From NCBI RefSeq assembly GCF_036785885.1, contig NC_092326.1:38712287-38776286 (forward strand): a stretch of DNA of 64,000 nucleotides, written 5' to 3'. This document shows positions 1 through 12,936 of the stretch, in pieces. Numbering within the stretch: the stretch's first letter is position 1; each line of letters starts with the position of its first letter. The DNA is from Coffea arabica (taxonomy: Eukaryota > Streptophyta > Magnoliopsida > Gentianales > Rubiaceae). Position numbers and translations under genes: made by a program. The notes under the pieces were generated by a model that saw only the letters and a program-made list of their open reading frames with translations, was not told where the DNA came from and did no database searches.

Positions 1-1178
1 GACGCGGACATACTGCTGGAATTGGGGGGACGATGGTGAGAAGAATAAATCACAAGACATGTCACCCGATCTGCGCTTCCCTTTGCTGTTCTTAACTTTT
101 TGTTTCCCTTTCCGACTCACAGGCTGTGAGGGAACGTTTTCCTCGGAGGAATCCACGTCCACAACCCCCTTTCCTGAACAGCGTCTAGCAGCTCTCTCCA
201 TTTGCTGCTCGTCGGCCGAGTTGGGCGGTGAATCTCCATATCCACTGCTGAAATCCCCAATCGCCCCTCGATTCATGGAAACTTCTTCGAGCATGTGATA
301 AAGTAGGCATGAGCAGTTGTAGAATCTAGCGTATGCCTGGTTCACCTACAACAAAGCAGAAGACAGCAAAAGCACAATGAATGCAACTCTGAAAAACATA
401 TGATTGCATTAGAGTTAGGAAACCAGCAATTAAATCCAAGGGGGGAACAGTTAATGCAAGGGGAAGATAAAATCCAATAGGGAGACCGTTTTTATCGATT
501 CTGAATGGCTTAAAAGTAAGAAACCAGCAAGTCAATCCAACGAAAAGAAAATTAAATTGCGAGGGTGAAGATAAAATCCAAAGGGGGAGACAGATTTGCA
601 TAATTTCAATTGGCCTAACGAGAAACCAGCAAGTGAAGGGCATAGTACGGGGGGACAGTTAGTGAAAGAGGGAAAAGAAAATCCAAGGGGGGGACAGTTT
701 TCAATAGTTCAGATTGGCTTAAAATACAGAAACCAGCAAGTAAATCCAGCAGGGAAATAGTTATATCCAAGGGGGAAGAGAAAATCCAAAGAGGGGCAGT
801 TTTTAATAATTCCAAATGGCTTAAAAGTAAGAAACCAGCAAGCTATACCTGAACCAGTTGGCTCCATCGTTCATCATCCATCATGAAGGTGTAGTTCGTT
901 GAGTCCCACCCCATACCAGTGCCCCGTTTCTTGAATGAAATGTAAAGCTTAGTGAGGCTCTGAAGGGCATAGTACTTCGACCGAATACTATTGCGGGGAA
1001 ATGGAATTCCGAACCTCTGAAGAAGCATGTTAGTAACCTCGGGGATGACATGGCTCCCGATGTTTTGAGACGATATCTCTCCATTCCTATGCATATGCAG
1101 CAGATGTTCGGCAAACGCAAATTCATGTTCAGATGTGAAACTGTTACGTTTTGAGTACTTCCCTTTTGACGATTTCAT
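1..1178 (-). CDS. Myb/SANT-like DNA-binding protein, partial, two coding exons
   Basis: Two exons read continuously on the minus strand. Exon A runs from the ATG at 1178 to 849 and ends in CAG before a GTATAG donor. Exon B runs from 345 to the window edge, after an AG acceptor at 347-346. The join is phase 0. Exon A encodes 110 residues with the pattern of the Myb/SANT-like domain family (Myb_DNA-bind_3): an FAEHLL helix, RSKYYALQ, then GTGMGWDS and DDERWSQLVQ. Exon B continues with VNQAYARFY, as these proteins do after the domain, then a Ser- and Lys-rich tail. Proteins of this family are nuclear and often related to the accessory protein of PIF/Harbinger transposons, so it may be a host regulator or transposon-derived. 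The start at 1178 is the first ATG. An upstream open segment ending at a GTTAGC donor near 1318 is probably 5' leader. The C-terminus lies beyond base 1. Confidence 0.72.
420..831. repeat. ~100-bp tandem repeat (4 copies) inside the Myb-like intron
   Basis: The word AAACCAGCAA recurs at 420, 521, 623, 730 and 832, giving spacings of 101, 102, 107 and 102 bp. Each unit also carries variants of AATCCAAGGGGG, GACAGTTTT and ATGGCTTAAAAG. The units are imperfect. The array fills most of the 503-bp intron (346-848), and its last partial unit abuts the splice donor. Confidence 0.85.
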
Positions 1179-2589
1179 CTTATTTCTCTTTAGGATACAT
1201 AAACAAGAAAATTGGACGAAAAGGGTCAAAAAACAGACAAATGTGTCCTCGTTGTCATATAAAAATGGAGAAGGCAGTCGCACTTGAGGTTGTAAGTAGA
1301 AAGCTAAATACAATTGGCTAACCTTGAAGTAATTAGTTATGCAAAATTGCAAATCGTTTTCTCCCTGAGCTGACAGCGAACAACAATTGCTAAATCCTCT
1401 ACTCCTTCGCAAGACTGTGAAGTATATATAGAAAATACTATCCTATAGGTCATTTAATTGACTAAACTTCAACAGAATTAGACCAACTGACAAGTCTAAC
1501 TTACCCTTCCAAGCACGCCGCGTCACAAGGGGCATGTAGCTCCAAGGAGGAGACAATAAAAGGACAATGAAGTAGCTGCAGCCACAGTACTTACATAAAA
1601 TGGAAGAAATTAGGTCCCCAAACTCATGCAAATTACTCAGCAAGACTGTGAAAACACACAAATATACTACAGCCAGCACTTTAAATCTACTACAGCCACC
1701 GTTTGGTTCGGAACAAATTATACATTGGTGCAATTTAGGCAATAATGTTAGAGTACATTTATAGTTCTGAAGAGGGTCAATTATATGAAAAAATATGCGG
1801 CAAACAAGTCAAGCGCCTATTCCAATAACACTGAATGTGCATAACAAAGACGATCGTCGGCAATGAGCAATCCCCATTCAGGACGAAGTTGTGAAGAAAT
1901 GTTTTCAATAATTTACAATTAAGAACCAATATGAAAAAATGACATCGGCTGACCAATTTCATCATGAAATTAAAGACGCTGAACAAGTTTAAATACTTGA
2001 TGTTGAGTCACTATTTTTTTTCCAATCGTCGGAAACAGATTGAAGGCGAAGAAAGAGACATCAATTTAGATGGTTGCCCAAATAAAAAATTTCAACTGTA
2101 GCCCTACTCTGTACGAATAAACCCAAAACTCAACGAACTCACTTGCAAGTTCCTTGAAAAAGAGGAGGCTTCACCGAACTTCTTGTGGGATGCAGCAGCG
2201 TACCGCCAATATCTTCACGAATTAACTACTGTAGCAGGGCCGAGCGAGTGATAATCGCGTAAGGGCACCTCAACGAAAAGAATCTACAGCATGTGACTCC
2301 AATTGCAGATCTGCCCGCAGCAAGCTCAGGTGAAACACACAGTTGTTTGCGTAGCTCAAGCTTCGTTCCAATTAACTCATTTAGCTGCCGGGCTGGAGGT
2401 GTGGAATCGATTGGCTGCCCCGCTTGCAGAAATCGTCGGTTGGTCGCTCTTCGAAATTCGAAAGGAGGAGCTGATGTCCAAAGGCTTCTTCGTTCTTAGC
2501 TCAGCTCAACAGAGAAAGGATAAGAAACTTTACACTGTGGCATCACATGACCGAAAAACTGTTTTTACTCTTCAGGAGCTAAAACGGTG
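1179..2589. other. Leader and upstream region of the Myb-like gene
   Basis: No convincing protein-coding exon is seen. On the minus strand, 1319-1412 looks like a spliced leader exon (donor AAG/GTTAGC near 1318), and the acceptor before the coding exon lies within 1179-1190. Short open frames in 1443-2589 have no recognisable domain. The promoter should lie here, but I cannot place it. Confidence 0.4.
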
Positions 2590-2700
2590 TAGTCTTGCTA
2601 TAGTAGGCACTGTAGTTTTTTGGTGAAAAGCTGTTGACCACTTTTTGTAGTTTGACTACAAAAACAGTTTTTACAAAAACTACCGATCCAAACAGAGCCT
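2590..2700. mobile_element. hAT-type MITE end (remnant)
   Basis: Read on the minus strand this begins GGCTCTGTTTGGATC, a start shared by many plant hAT-like miniature elements, and contains a small palindrome around TTTGTAGTTTGACTACAAAA. The opposite terminal repeat is not visible, so this is one end or a decayed copy. It directly abuts the left edge of duplicated block A. Confidence 0.35.
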
Positions 2701-2701
2701 T

Positions 2702-4187
2702 TATTATTTTGGATTTCTTCTTTTATGCCTTCTTCCTCCCTCACTCAACTCTCTGCAGCCCTTCGGGCAAATGCGAATGAAGAAGATTGTGGAGTACAGA
2801 ACAGCGGTGGAGGGGACATAGAATAGAAGTGGGTTACAGTCAGTCAAATTTGACTTGGCATTCCTTGCCAAATGTACTTATTACATATTACACCCTTAAG
2901 TTCTAAAATATTTGTCATCTATTTCACTCTAAAATATTCCAATATATTTGTTATGCCATACAAATTAAAGCCATTTTTAATTTCTATTTCCAATGTTGTC
3001 CATTTATCTATTTATGCACATTTTATGTTAAAATTCAAAATTCAAAATTTGGAGAATCAAATTGAAAAGAAAAATACAAATATCATAATTAAAGTATTAT
3101 TATTAAAAAGTTGGATTCTCGAAGAACGATAAACATATTGGGACAACAGAAGGAGTAATTATGCACTTGGCAAGATTTCATTAGCTATTGAGTAACTTAT
3201 GAATTGTTCATAAATTGTTCAATAACTAGAGTACATCTTATGGTTAAAATTCACCTACGCAGTTTTTTTGTGAAGGAGGAAGGGGGCAGGATGGAGAATC
3301 TACCTTGCAACTCACTGCTGAAGTACTTCTTTGCAATTTCACCTCCCTATGGTTGTGCTGAACTTGTTAATTTCTATTTGAAAGATAGAAAAAGTTAAAG
3401 ATCATAAAAATTTGAATAGTATAGACAATTTCCACTATGAATTCTCCAAAAGTGTTTATTTTCCATATCCACAAATTTTACGCATATGTATATCCTTTCA
3501 TTATCACATTATGACCTTGAAGTACTTCATGTAGCCAGAACGAATTGCAATTCACTTCTATACAATCCAAAATGGATTGATGAACTACATTGAAATGGAG
3601 GATGCCCATCATAATTAAACTAATTATGGACGCTTATAATATCCAAGTAATGAAAATCTAATAGATAAAAGGGTCCATTATTATTATTTAACCCTTCTAT
3701 GATTTTGTATTCTACCACGTTATCCCGCAATTGTTTAACTATTTTTTCTGGCCTAAATTGTTTTACTATATTCACCTAACACCCTCTATATTTTTATGGT
3801 ATAATTTTAAAAACCTCCCTTGAGGTAAACCTCATTTGAGGTTTTTGATAATTACACTCAACTCCCTCTTTGTTTCAATAATATTACACTTACCTCCTTT
3901 GATATAAAATGAAATCACTACCGTTCATGTAAGAATTCAACCAAAAAAAAGAGTACATTCATCATTTTCTGGCCATCGTTACCAATTCCTTCTTCCCCCA
4001 ACTATCAAACCCGTTCCTCAAGCGAAACTCTTTTTCTCATATATACATACACCCGCTACCTTCTCTACCTATTTTGGCTCATTTTCAGTGGATTCTTTCT
4101 TTATTTCTCACAGTGTACATTTGAATATATGACACGTGTCTCCATTTATTAACAAACATTAAAATTAGTTAAACTTAAATTGATCAT
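2702..4187. other. Noncoding proximal part of block A
   Basis: AT-rich sequence with no supported gene; its short open frames are shared with block B only because the DNA is duplicated. Around 3780-3900 there is MITE-like sequence with AGGTAAACCTCATTTGAGG. 3504-3668 has a third, more divergent relative near 53356-53525. Confidence 0.6.
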
Positions 4188-5696
4188 TGATAAGTGACTA
4201 ATTTATGTAATAATTGAATGACATTTTATATTATTTTTAGTCACTTTGGTTATATTATTGGAAGAAAATGAATCATTTTGGCTATGATTGGGGAAAAATG
4301 TCTTAAGTGATTTAATGAGGTTTTTATCACTTTTTACTTGCAGTTTGTGCATTTTTGATAGTTTTGACATATTTTCGTATTTCGGCTATAACTTGAAATA
4401 CAGTGATTGGATTGAGATGATTCTTGTATCATTTTGAAGGTAAAAGATATATCTACATTTGGTATAAGACATCAAAGTCCAATTCAGCCATTTTCCTGGT
4501 CAAAAAGTCAAAACACAGAAACTTATCTGGATGGTCGAAAGCTGAAGCCCAGAATTGACCAATCTATGGTATTTCGACCATATCTCCGTTCACCGATCTC
4601 CAAATTAGATGATTCTTGAAGCATTGGAACGCTAATTCAAAGGGCTACAACTTTTGTGTTTTGCATAACAGCCAGTTCTGCGGCTATCATAGAGAAAATT
4701 GCAGTTGAAGTGAGGTCAAAAGTGAAAACATGTATGGCAGCCGAATTTCTGCAATTTACTCTGCCATTTTTCTCATCTTCACACTACTTTCCAGCTAGAG
4801 TTGGAGAGAAAACGTAGGCTGCACATGTTTCTGATACACAAAGGAAGAAAAATAGCTTATTGTCAAGTGAAAAATATACGGTAGAATCAAAGAGGCTGGA
4901 ACTTTGTTTTGTTGACTTGGTTAACACCAGATTTAGAGAATCAAAGGGGAGAAGAAAAATACGGTAGGTGAATGGAGGATATCAGAATTTTAGGATAAAA
5001 ACTGAGGCTGGTCATATTCTCTTAGGCGAGCAATTTTTGGAGAAGCTTGGAGTCTGCAGAAATGTAGCTCTTCCATTTTCTGTGTGTTAGATTAGTTTAG
5101 TATAGAGTAGTATAGCTCATCCACTCTTATATATTGTCTAGATTATGATGAAGATGGAGATGAAGAAGGAGGAGTTAAACCTCATGTGACAAGGGTTATC
5201 TCTTCTCCAACTCTTTATCTTTTGTATTGGATTCTTAAGTATGATTAATATGCAAGTTCTGGATTTTGTGTTTATTATGTATCTTTAAAGTTTATGCCCT
5301 AGATTTGGTTGAACTTTCTATGATTGTTAGTGTTTATTATTTGGTTATTTGATGCTATTATTTGAGCAAGTTATTTAACACTTTAGTTCTTTAAATCATG
5401 ATTAATTTGGTACCATTAATTGTGATTATCTAAGGTGTTGTTTCTGTAATGAAAATTGAGATTTAACACTGGTTTAAGAAGTGCTAAATATAGGGAGTAC
5501 ACTCACGAGAGTAGAGGTGCACCTATGTGGTTTTAGTGATTCATTTCAAATAATTTCACAGAAGAAATGAACTTGTAACTAATTTCATAACCATGAGAAT
5601 AGGTATGGATTAGTTATGAGTATAATTGATTCACTACGAAAGTAGGATTCATATGCATTAGGAAATTACACCATAACTAACCAAGATAGTAGTTCT

Positions 5697-7378
5697 TGAT
5701 AAGTGAATATTTAACGTACATTTTGTACGAATTTGGCATGAATTTTTGGTATGTTTTGAGAAGATTAAAGCCATATTTGAACTCTTTTGGTGATAATTGC
5801 TTAAATATTGTTTAAGGGTTAAGAAATTGATAAATGAGTGGATTAATGCGTTAATTTTGTGAAATTGTGAAGGTAATTGATGTATGAAAGTCATGCACAA
5901 GTTGAAAGAAATGTCAGGGTCATCCAGAGGACAAAGTACACAAGAAATTGGGAGCAAAAAAATGTAGAAAAAGAGAAGAAGTGAAAAACTGGAAAATTGC
6001 TCAACGCGGATCCGAGCTCGGATCCGTGTGTACAAGAGGGATCCGAGCCCTCGTCTGTACTTCTGGCGGAATGTATCCGAGGTCACGAAGATCCGACCTC
6101 GGATCCATTATGAAATCCCTCGGATCCTGAAGATCCGAGCTCGGATCCATTTTCACTCCTCGGATCCGAGGCTCGGATCTGTCTCTCTCCTCAGCAAGTG
6201 CCACAGCCGTTTTTCTTTACCTTTTTCACAACTTTCCAGCTATTTTGAGGGACAGAAATCGGTGGCACATGCCTCTGCAACAAAAGAGAAGACCAAATGA
6301 GTGTGGACAAAAGGAAATATCATATCTTTGACTTCTTTTTACAAAATCTGAGTGGAGGAAATTATGAAGTGAGAGGAATGGAATTTCTTCCACCTTTTAT
6401 GCAGAAACACAGAGGAGAAGCCTGCATGACCATACGTAACTAGTTTTCTTTCTTGTATCTAGTTTTCTCTCTAGATAGGAGTTCTTGGAGAAGTACTTGG
6501 AGAGTTTCACTTATAATCATATTGTGCAAGAACATAGCAGGAATTGGAGAGCTTCACCTTCAATTGGCTAAGCTTTCTTTTATCTTTCTTATACTTGTAC
6601 TTTATGAGGTTTTGCATTAATAAACTTGTGAGTTTGATTGTTAAATCATTCATGAGTAGCTAAACTCCTTCATCTAGGGAGTAGATGAAACTTATGGCTA
6701 AATAATACTAATTGAATGTGATATACACTTGTTATATCTTGTATTAACTTGTCTACTTGTGTAGCTGTGATTACTTGTTATTGATTGATCACCAATAGCA
6801 TGTTTATAGTGTTATTATTCAATGAGAATTGGTAATAACAATTGAAACACATGAGTAGAGCTTGAGTTGTATGTTTATGAAAATAGAGATACACTTAGGT
6901 GGATTATTGAGCATTTCATGAAATAAAACGGAGTAGTAGTAGTATTTCACCATGAAAATAGGGAAATCTATATTGCTCTAGGCCATTTCATCATGAAAAT
7001 GAGACTTGGTAATCTTGGAAATGAATCTCTGGTTAATTAAGAATAATAGTAAGAAGTAAATCTATTCATTTGTATTGTTTATGCCATAAGTGGAATCTAC
7101 ATCCCTAGAATCTTCCTTAAGTGAAATTTCTCTATTTGCATTAAGCATTTGTAAACTAGATTTGTATATCAGATTTGTAGATTACAGCATATTACTTTCT
7201 CTGCTCAAATTATTTGTAAGTCTAAATAATAGAGAAAACAAGGGCTTAGTAATTGTTTAATTTGCTCCTCGTGGGATCGACCCGATACGCATCTTGTACT
7301 ACAATTGCGACCTGTATACTTGCAGTCCAACGGGTGTAAAATCGAAATTAAACTTGCACTTATAGTAAACACTCGTCA
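5697..7378 (+). repeat. Athila 5' LTR
   Basis: Starts TGATAAGTGAATA and ends CACTCGTCA. The same length and almost the same sequence occur at 17395-19076; I see a T/C difference near 5817 and an A/G difference near 7345. It contains the palindrome cluster described separately. Confidence 0.95.
6007..6187. repeat. Cluster of GATCCGAGCTCGGATC palindromes in the 5' LTR
   Basis: Begins with a perfect 20-bp palindrome, CGGATCCGAGCTCGGATCCG, at 6007-6026. It is followed over 160 bp by at least five more full or half units of GATCCGAG/CTCGGATC, including GATCCGACCTCGGATC, GATCCGAGCTCGGATC and CTCGGATCCGAGGCTCGGATC-like units. CpG-rich within an AT-rich LTR. The 3' LTR copy is at 17705-17885. Confidence 0.9.
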
Positions 7379-7384
7379 AGTTTT

Positions 7385-7402
7385 TGGCGCCGTTGCCGGG
7401 GA
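7385..7402 (+). promoter_or_regulatory. Athila primer-binding site (tRNA-Asp type)
   Basis: TGGCGCCGTTGCCGGGGA, six bases after the LTR end. It is complementary to the 3' end of plant tRNA-Asp including CCA, the usual minus-strand primer of this type of element. Confidence 0.85.
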
Positions 7403-7668
7403 GCGGCAATATTAGGGCCTAATCATCTCTATTAATTTAGATATTTTCATATTTTTTTTTATTTATTCAAGTGGTTGAATTTAAACTGCAAAATTTCTCT
7501 TGTTTGTGTTTGTCGTGTATGCACCGATCAAATTGAGAAGTTGCACATTTCGATCCTGAAATTGAAAGAACATTACACAGACAAAGGAGAAGTACATCAC
7601 ATCAAGAGGAACAAGAGGTTTGGCAGCCAATAGAAGACATCTTAATAGAGCTTCCATTTGAAGAAAAC

Positions 7669-10600
7669 ATGGCAGAAAACGAAGCACATAGGCGAGTTCT
7701 ACGAGATTTTACTTTACCGGGAACACAAGGATCTCAAACAAGCATAGCAAGGCCTACGGTAAATGCTAACAATTTTGAGATTAAACCAGCGCTTATCCAA
7801 ATGGTTCAACAATCTCAATTTGGAGGTAATGCAGTAGAAAATCCTAATACACACTTAGCTACATTTTTGGAAATTTGTGATACAATTAAAATGAATGGAG
7901 TTAGTGATGATGCTATAAGGCTAAGATTGTTTCCATTTTCATTGAGAGATAAGGCCAAACTTTGGCTACACTCTCATGCTCCTAATACTTTCACTGGATG
8001 GGATGAATTATCAAGAGCATTCTTAAATAAGTATTTTCCACCAGGTAAGACTGCTAAACTTAGAATGGATATCACTAGTTTTAGCCAATTGGAAGGTGAA
8101 TCATTATATGAAGCATGGGAAAGGTTTAGAGATTTGCTTCAGAAATGTCCGCATCATGGACTGCCGGAGTGGTTAATCATACAAACCTTCTATAATGGTT
8201 TAGTTTTTTCTACTAAAACTATGATTGATGCAGCTGCAGGTGGAGTTTTAATGGGTAAATCACCCCAAGAAGCTCATAATTTGATAGAAGAAATGGCAGC
8301 AAATAACTACCAATGGGCCAATGAGAGAGGTAATTCAAGACGTCACGCAGGTATGATAGAAATGGACACTCTCAATATGTTGAGTGCTCAAATGAATAAT
8401 GTGATGAAATTGCTAAGTAAACAAGGTGGAGTTGGTCCAAGTTCATCTAACGCACATGTAGCATGTTGTTCTATATGTGGAGGTGAGCATGATACTAATG
8501 AGTGTGTTGATTTTGAGCAGGTACAATTTGTCAATAATTACAATCGTAATGCTCAAAATAACCCCTACTCGAACACTTACAATCCAGGGTGGAGAAATCA
8601 TCCAAACTTTGGATGGAAGGATCAAGGAAATCAACCAAGGCCAGCTAATCCACCGGGATTCCAATCAAGGCAACAACAAGCTGAAACTAAATCGGGATGG
8701 GAGATAGCAGTGGAAAAACTTGCTAAGGTTACCTCGGACAGATTTGAAAGAGTAGAAGGGAGACTGGATCAACTCACTACAATGTACAGGAATGTAGAGG
8801 TCCAAATTGGTCAAATTGCTAGTTCGTTGAATAATCGAAATCAAGGCGAATTACCTAGCAAAACAGAGGTCAATCCTAAGGAGCATGTAAAAGCCATTAC
8901 TCTTCGTAGTGGTAAGCAATTAGAAGATCCACCAGTGATGGAAGTTGAGAAAGATGAGAATGAAAATCAAGAAGAAAAGCAGAGGAACCAAGAGGCGATG
9001 GTAGAAGAAAATAACCGGGAGAAATCAAGAGAGAATCAACAATCATCTTCCACTACCATTCCAATACCTCCTGCGGTTCCATTTCCACAAAGATTAAAGC
9101 AAAATAAGTTTGATAAAGATTTTGAAAAATTTGTTAAACTTTTCAAACAATTGCACATTAACATTCCTTTTGCCGATGCTATTTTGCAGATTCCTTCTTA
9201 TGCGAAATTTCTCAAGGAAATCATGACTAGAAAAAGAAAGTTGGAAGACTGCGAAACAATAGCATTAACGGAGGAATGTAGTGCAATTATTCAAAATAAG
9301 CTACCACCGAAATTGAAGGATCCAGGGAGTTTTTCTATACCTTGCACCATAGGTAACGTGGATTTTTCTAAAGCATTGTGTGATCTTGGTGCTAGTGTAT
9401 CATTAATTCCTTTAACGGTGGCTAGACAATTGGGTTTGCATGAGCTTAAACGCACAAATATTACTTTGCAATTAACGGATCGGTCAATTAGATATCCATT
9501 GGGAGTGTTGGAGAATGTATTGATAAAAGTTCAAAAATTTATCATTCCAGTGGATTTTGTGGTATTAGATATGGAAGAAGATATATCTATGCCAATTATT
9601 CTAGGTAGACCATTTCTAGCTACGGCAGGTACTATTATTGATGTAAAAAATGGCAAGCTTAAGTTTCAAGTAGGTGAAGAAGAAGTAGAATTTAATTTGA
9701 ATCAAATGGAAAAATACCCTTCTTTTACCGATCATGCTTATTCTATTGGCACAATTGATAAACTAACCCAAGAGATGAGTCAAGTCAACCTTGACTTAGA
9801 TCCTCTTGAGCATTGTTTAATGAGTATAGGTAAGCGAGAAGATGTTTGTGAAGAAATTGAAGAATTGGCCAAGTACTTGGATTTTCAAGCACCTTATAAA
9901 AGGGGTAATTTGTATGAAAGTCTTGGCAAAGGAAAAGGGGTTTCACAACCCTCAGAAATTGAACCTCCAAGGTTAGAGCTTAAGCCACTACCAACTCATC
10001 TAAGGTATGAATTTCTTGGAGAAAATAGTACTTTACCTGTAATTGTTAGTGCTGATCTTGATGATGAGCAGTGTACAAAGTTGCTAAGAGTTCTAAGGAA
10101 GCATAAGAAGGCAATGGGATGGACGATTGCTGACATTAAAGGTATAAGTCCTTCTATATGCATGCATCGCATTTTATTGGAGGACAATTGCAAACCGGCG
10201 GTGGAAACACAAAGAAGACTCAATCCAAACATGAAAGAGGTGGTAAGAAATGAAATTCTTAAGTGGCTTGATGCAGGTATAGTCTTTCCTATCTCCGATA
10301 GTGTTTGGATTAGTCCAATTCATGTGGTACCAAAGAAAGGTGGAATAACTACAATTGTGGGTAAAAATGATGAATTGATTCCATCTAGACTTGTGGTAGG
10401 GTGGAGAGTGTGTATTGATTATCGTAAGTTAAATACGGTAACAAGAAAAGATCATTTTCCCCTACCATTTCTTGATCAATTATTGGAGCGAATAGCTGGA
10501 TATGAATTTTACTGTTTTCTTGATGGTTTTTCAGGATATAATCAAATAGCTATAGCTTCAGAGGATCAAGAGAAGACCACATTTACATGTCCTTATGGCA

Positions 10601-12870
10601 CTTTTGCCTTTAGAAGAATGCCATTTGGTTTATGCAATGCTCCTGCAACTTTTCAACGATGCGTGATGGCTATTTTTTCTGATTATATTGAGAAAATTAT
10701 GGAGATATTTATGGATGATTTTTCTGTGTATGGTTCATCTTTTGACCATTGTCTTCATAATTTGGAATTGATTTTGCAGAGATGCGAGGAAACAAATCTT
10801 GTATTAAATTGGGAGAAATGCCATTTTATGGTAAAAGAAGGAATTGTCTTAGGGCACAAGATTTCCTCCAAGGGAATTGAGGTGGATAAAGCTAAAATAG
10901 AAGTTATCGAAAAATTGCCACCTCCAAGCAATGTCAAGGGGATAAGGAGTTTTTTAGGACATGCTGGCTTTTATAGACGTTTTATTAAAGATTTTTCAAA
11001 AATAGTAAAGCCATTATGTGATTTATTATGTAAAGATACTCCTTTTCAATTTAATGACAATTGTTTGGTTGCATTTGAAAGGTTGAAGAAGGAACTGATT
11101 TCGGCCCCAATTATAACTTCACCCGATTGGTCACTACCATTTGAATTGATGTGTGATGCAAGTGATTATGCGGTTGGAGCAGTTTTGGGACAAAAGAAAG
11201 AAGGACGATTGCACGTCATTTACTATGCTAGCAAGTTGCTAAATGAGGCACAACTCAATTATGCAACGACAGAAAAAGAGCTATTGGCAGTGATATTTGC
11301 TTTGGACAAATTTAGATCCTATTTAGTAGGATCTAAAGTTATTATATATACGGACCATTCAGCTCTTAAATATTTGCTGCATAAGAAGGATGCAAAACCT
11401 AGACTAATTCGGTGGATTCTTTTATTGCAGGAATTTGATGTAGAGATAAAAGACAAAAAGGGATCGGAGAATCTAGTTGCAGATCATTTATCACGTTTGG
11501 AATATATCCCAATCAAAGATCAGGTTCCAATTCAAGAGAATTTTCCGGATGAGTTTGTCCTAGCACTTAGAAATTCTCCATGGTATGCAGATTTTGCTAA
11601 CTACTTGGTTAGTGGAGAGATTCAAAAGGGGTTTAGTTATCATCAAAAGAAGAAATTTTTACATGACGTCAAAAGTTACTTTTGGGAGGAACCATTGCTA
11701 TATAGACATTGTGCCGATGGTATGATACGTAGATGTATTCCTGAAGATGAGGTACATAATGTTTTATATCATTGTCATAACCTTGAAACAGGTGGTCATT
11801 TCAGTACTTCAAAAACTGTGGCAAAGGTATGGCAATCAGGATTTTATTGGCCAACTATGTACCGAGATGCTAGGGAATATGTTAAAAATTGTGATGCATG
11901 CCAAAGAACTGGAAATATATCTCGAAAAAATGAAATGCCCCTGACTACATTCTTGGAAGTTGAGTTATTTGATGTATGGGGTATTGATTTTATGGGACCA
12001 TTTCCTAGTTCTTTTAATAATAAGTACATCTTAGTAGCAGTGGATTATGTTTCTAAATGGGTTGAAGCAATCGCTTCACCTACTAATGACACTAAGATTG
12101 TACTTAGATTCCTTAAAAAGAATATTTTCAGTAGATTTGGTATACCCAAGCCCATAGTAAGTGATGAAGGGAAACATTTTTGCAACAGACAATTGGATTC
12201 CTTATTGTTTAAATATGGTTGTAGGCACAAGACATCACTTCCATATCATCCTCAAGCCAATGGACAAGCGGAGCTAGCTAATAGAGAGATAAAGCTCATT
12301 TTGGAGAAAACTGTGAATAAATCACGCAAGGATTGGGCTATAAAGTTAGATGATACACTATGGGCTTACCGAACGGCATTTAAGACACCCCTAGGGATGT
12401 CGCCGTATCGTTTAGTCTATGGGAAAGCTTGTCACCTACCTGTGGAGATTGAGCACAAAGCTTATTGGGCAATTAAATCTATTAACATGGATTTTAATTT
12501 TGCAGGAGAAAAGCGATTACTTGAGCTAAATGAATTGGAGGAATACCGACTACATGCATATGAAAATGCCAAAATTTATAACGAAAAGATCAAATATTGG
12601 CATGACAAGCATATTATTCCAAAAAAATTTCAGGTAGGGCAAAATGTACTTTTGTTCAACTCACGCTTGAGGTTATTTCCAGGAAAATTGAAGTCAAGGT
12701 GGTCGGGACCATTTGAAGTAACTCAAGTATTTCCTTATGGAGCAGTGGAAATAAAAGGAGAAAATGATTCTCCATTTAAAGTAAATGGACAAAGATTGAA
12801 GCCCTATTTGGCCGGAGAAAAAGTTCCTAAAGGAGTAATTTACTCCTTAGGAAATGCAATGGAGAATTAA
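7669..12870 (+). CDS. Athila gag-pol polyprotein (gag-PR-RT-RH-INT), 1733 aa
   Basis: One uninterrupted frame encoding the capsid and replication enzymes of the element. Gag comes first, with [20 protein letters not shown] and [16 protein letters not shown] at about residues 50-115. A zinc knuckle of form CX2CX3HX4C ([13 protein letters not shown]) is near residue 267. The aspartic protease has [11 protein letters not shown] near 569 and ILGRPFL downstream. Reverse transcriptase shows [24 protein letters not shown] and the catalytic FMDD near 1013. RNase H has [13 protein letters not shown] near 1161, TEKELLA and YTDHSAL. Integrase has an H2C2 finger (HCHN..GGHF..CDACQ) and acidic residues in GIDFMGPF (about 1437), SDEGKHF (about 1498) and AELANREI. 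All expected catalytic residues are visible. The start is the first ATG that gives complete gag; leader 7403-7668 has no competing frame. Probably expressed as one polyprotein and cleaved. Confidence 0.95.
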   Translation: MAENEAHRRVLRDFTLPGTQGSQTSIARPTVNANNFEIKPALIQMVQQSQFGGNAVENPNTHLATFLEICDTIKMNGVSDDAIRLRLFPFSLRDKAKLWLHSHAPNTFTGWDELSRAFLNKYFPPGKTAKLRMDITSFSQLEGESLYEAWERFRDLLQKCPHHGLPEWLIIQTFYNGLVFSTKTMIDAAAGGVLMGKSPQEAHNLIEEMAANNYQWANERGNSRRHAGMIEMDTLNMLSAQMNNVMKLLSKQGGVGPSSSNAHVACCSICGGEHDTNECVDFEQVQFVNNYNRNAQNNPYSNTYNPGWRNHPNFGWKDQGNQPRPANPPGFQSRQQQAETKSGWEIAVEKLAKVTSDRFERVEGRLDQLTTMYRNVEVQIGQIASSLNNRNQGELPSKTEVNPKEHVKAITLRSGKQLEDPPVMEVEKDENENQEEKQRNQEAMVEENNREKSRENQQSSSTTIPIPPAVPFPQRLKQNKFDKDFEKFVKLFKQLHINIPFADAILQIPSYAKFLKEIMTRKRKLEDCETIALTEECSAIIQNKLPPKLKDPGSFSIPCTIGNVDFSKALCDLGASVSLIPLTVARQLGLHELKRTNITLQLTDRSIRYPLGVLENVLIKVQKFIIPVDFVVLDMEEDISMPIILGRPFLATAGTIIDVKNGKLKFQVGEEEVEFNLNQMEKYPSFTDHAYSIGTIDKLTQEMSQVNLDLDPLEHCLMSIGKREDVCEEIEELAKYLDFQAPYKRGNLYESLGKGKGVSQPSEIEPPRLELKPLPTHLRYEFLGENSTLPVIVSADLDDEQCTKLLRVLRKHKKAMGWTIADIKGISPSICMHRILLEDNCKPAVETQRRLNPNMKEVVRNEILKWLDAGIVFPISDSVWISPIHVVPKKGGITTIVGKNDELIPSRLVVGWRVCIDYRKLNTVTRKDHFPLPFLDQLLERIAGYEFYCFLDGFSGYNQIAIASEDQEKTTFTCPYGTFAFRRMPFGLCNAPATFQRCVMAIFSDYIEKIMEIFMDDFSVYGSSFDHCLHNLELILQRCEETNLVLNWEKCHFMVKEGIVLGHKISSKGIEVDKAKIEVIEKLPPPSNVKGIRSFLGHAGFYRRFIKDFSKIVKPLCDLLCKDTPFQFNDNCLVAFERLKKELISAPIITSPDWSLPFELMCDASDYAVGAVLGQKKEGRLHVIYYASKLLNEAQLNYATTEKELLAVIFALDKFRSYLVGSKVIIYTDHSALKYLLHKKDAKPRLIRWILLLQEFDVEIKDKKGSENLVADHLSRLEYIPIKDQVPIQENFPDEFVLALRNSPWYADFANYLVSGEIQKGFSYHQKKKFLHDVKSYFWEEPLLYRHCADGMIRRCIPEDEVHNVLYHCHNLETGGHFSTSKTVAKVWQSGFYWPTMYRDAREYVKNCDACQRTGNISRKNEMPLTTFLEVELFDVWGIDFMGPFPSSFNNKYILVAVDYVSKWVEAIASPTNDTKIVLRFLKKNIFSRFGIPKPIVSDEGKHFCNRQLDSLLFKYGCRHKTSLPYHPQANGQAELANREIKLILEKTVNKSRKDWAIKLDDTLWAYRTAFKTPLGMSPYRLVYGKACHLPVEIEHKAYWAIKSINMDFNFAGEKRLLELNELEEYRLHAYENAKIYNEKIKYWHDKHIIPKKFQVGQNVLLFNSRLRLFPGKLKSRWSGPFEVTQVFPYGAVEIKGENDSPFKVNGQRLKPYLAGEKVPKGVIYSLGNAMEN

Positions 12871-12884
12871 AGAAGTTATAGGAG

Positions 12885-12936
12885 AGTCGAGCCAACGACT
12901 ATAAACAAAAGCGCTTATTGGGAGGCAACCCAATAA
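12885..12936 (+). promoter_or_regulatory. Tandem hairpins after the Athila pol stop codon
   Basis: Hairpin 1: AGTCG / loop AGCCAA / CGACT (12885-12900), starting 15 nt after the pol stop codon. Hairpin 2: TTATTGGG / loop AGGCAA / CCCAATAA (12915-12936). The non-autonomous element at 29754-29806 has the same two loops in the same order and spacing, with different but still paired bases in the first stem. Function unknown; termination, RNA stability, packaging or translation of the next ORF are possible. Confidence 0.75.

Noticed and set aside
843..1412. A single 189-residue minus-strand frame as the whole gene
   Set aside because: The N-terminal part has no ATG and crosses a GTTAGC donor and an AG acceptor; only 849-1178 fits the domain, and it splices to 345-1.
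2293..2626. Plus-strand overlapping frames as genes
   Set aside because: No domain, two competing frames, ordinary spacer composition.
6007..6187. CRISPR-like array
   Set aside because: Eukaryotic LTR, irregular spacing, palindromic units without unique equal-length spacers.
5948..6300. Small frames in the LTR as proteins (repeated at 17646-17998)
   Set aside because: Open only because the GATCCGAG palindromes lack stops on either strand; noncoding LTR.
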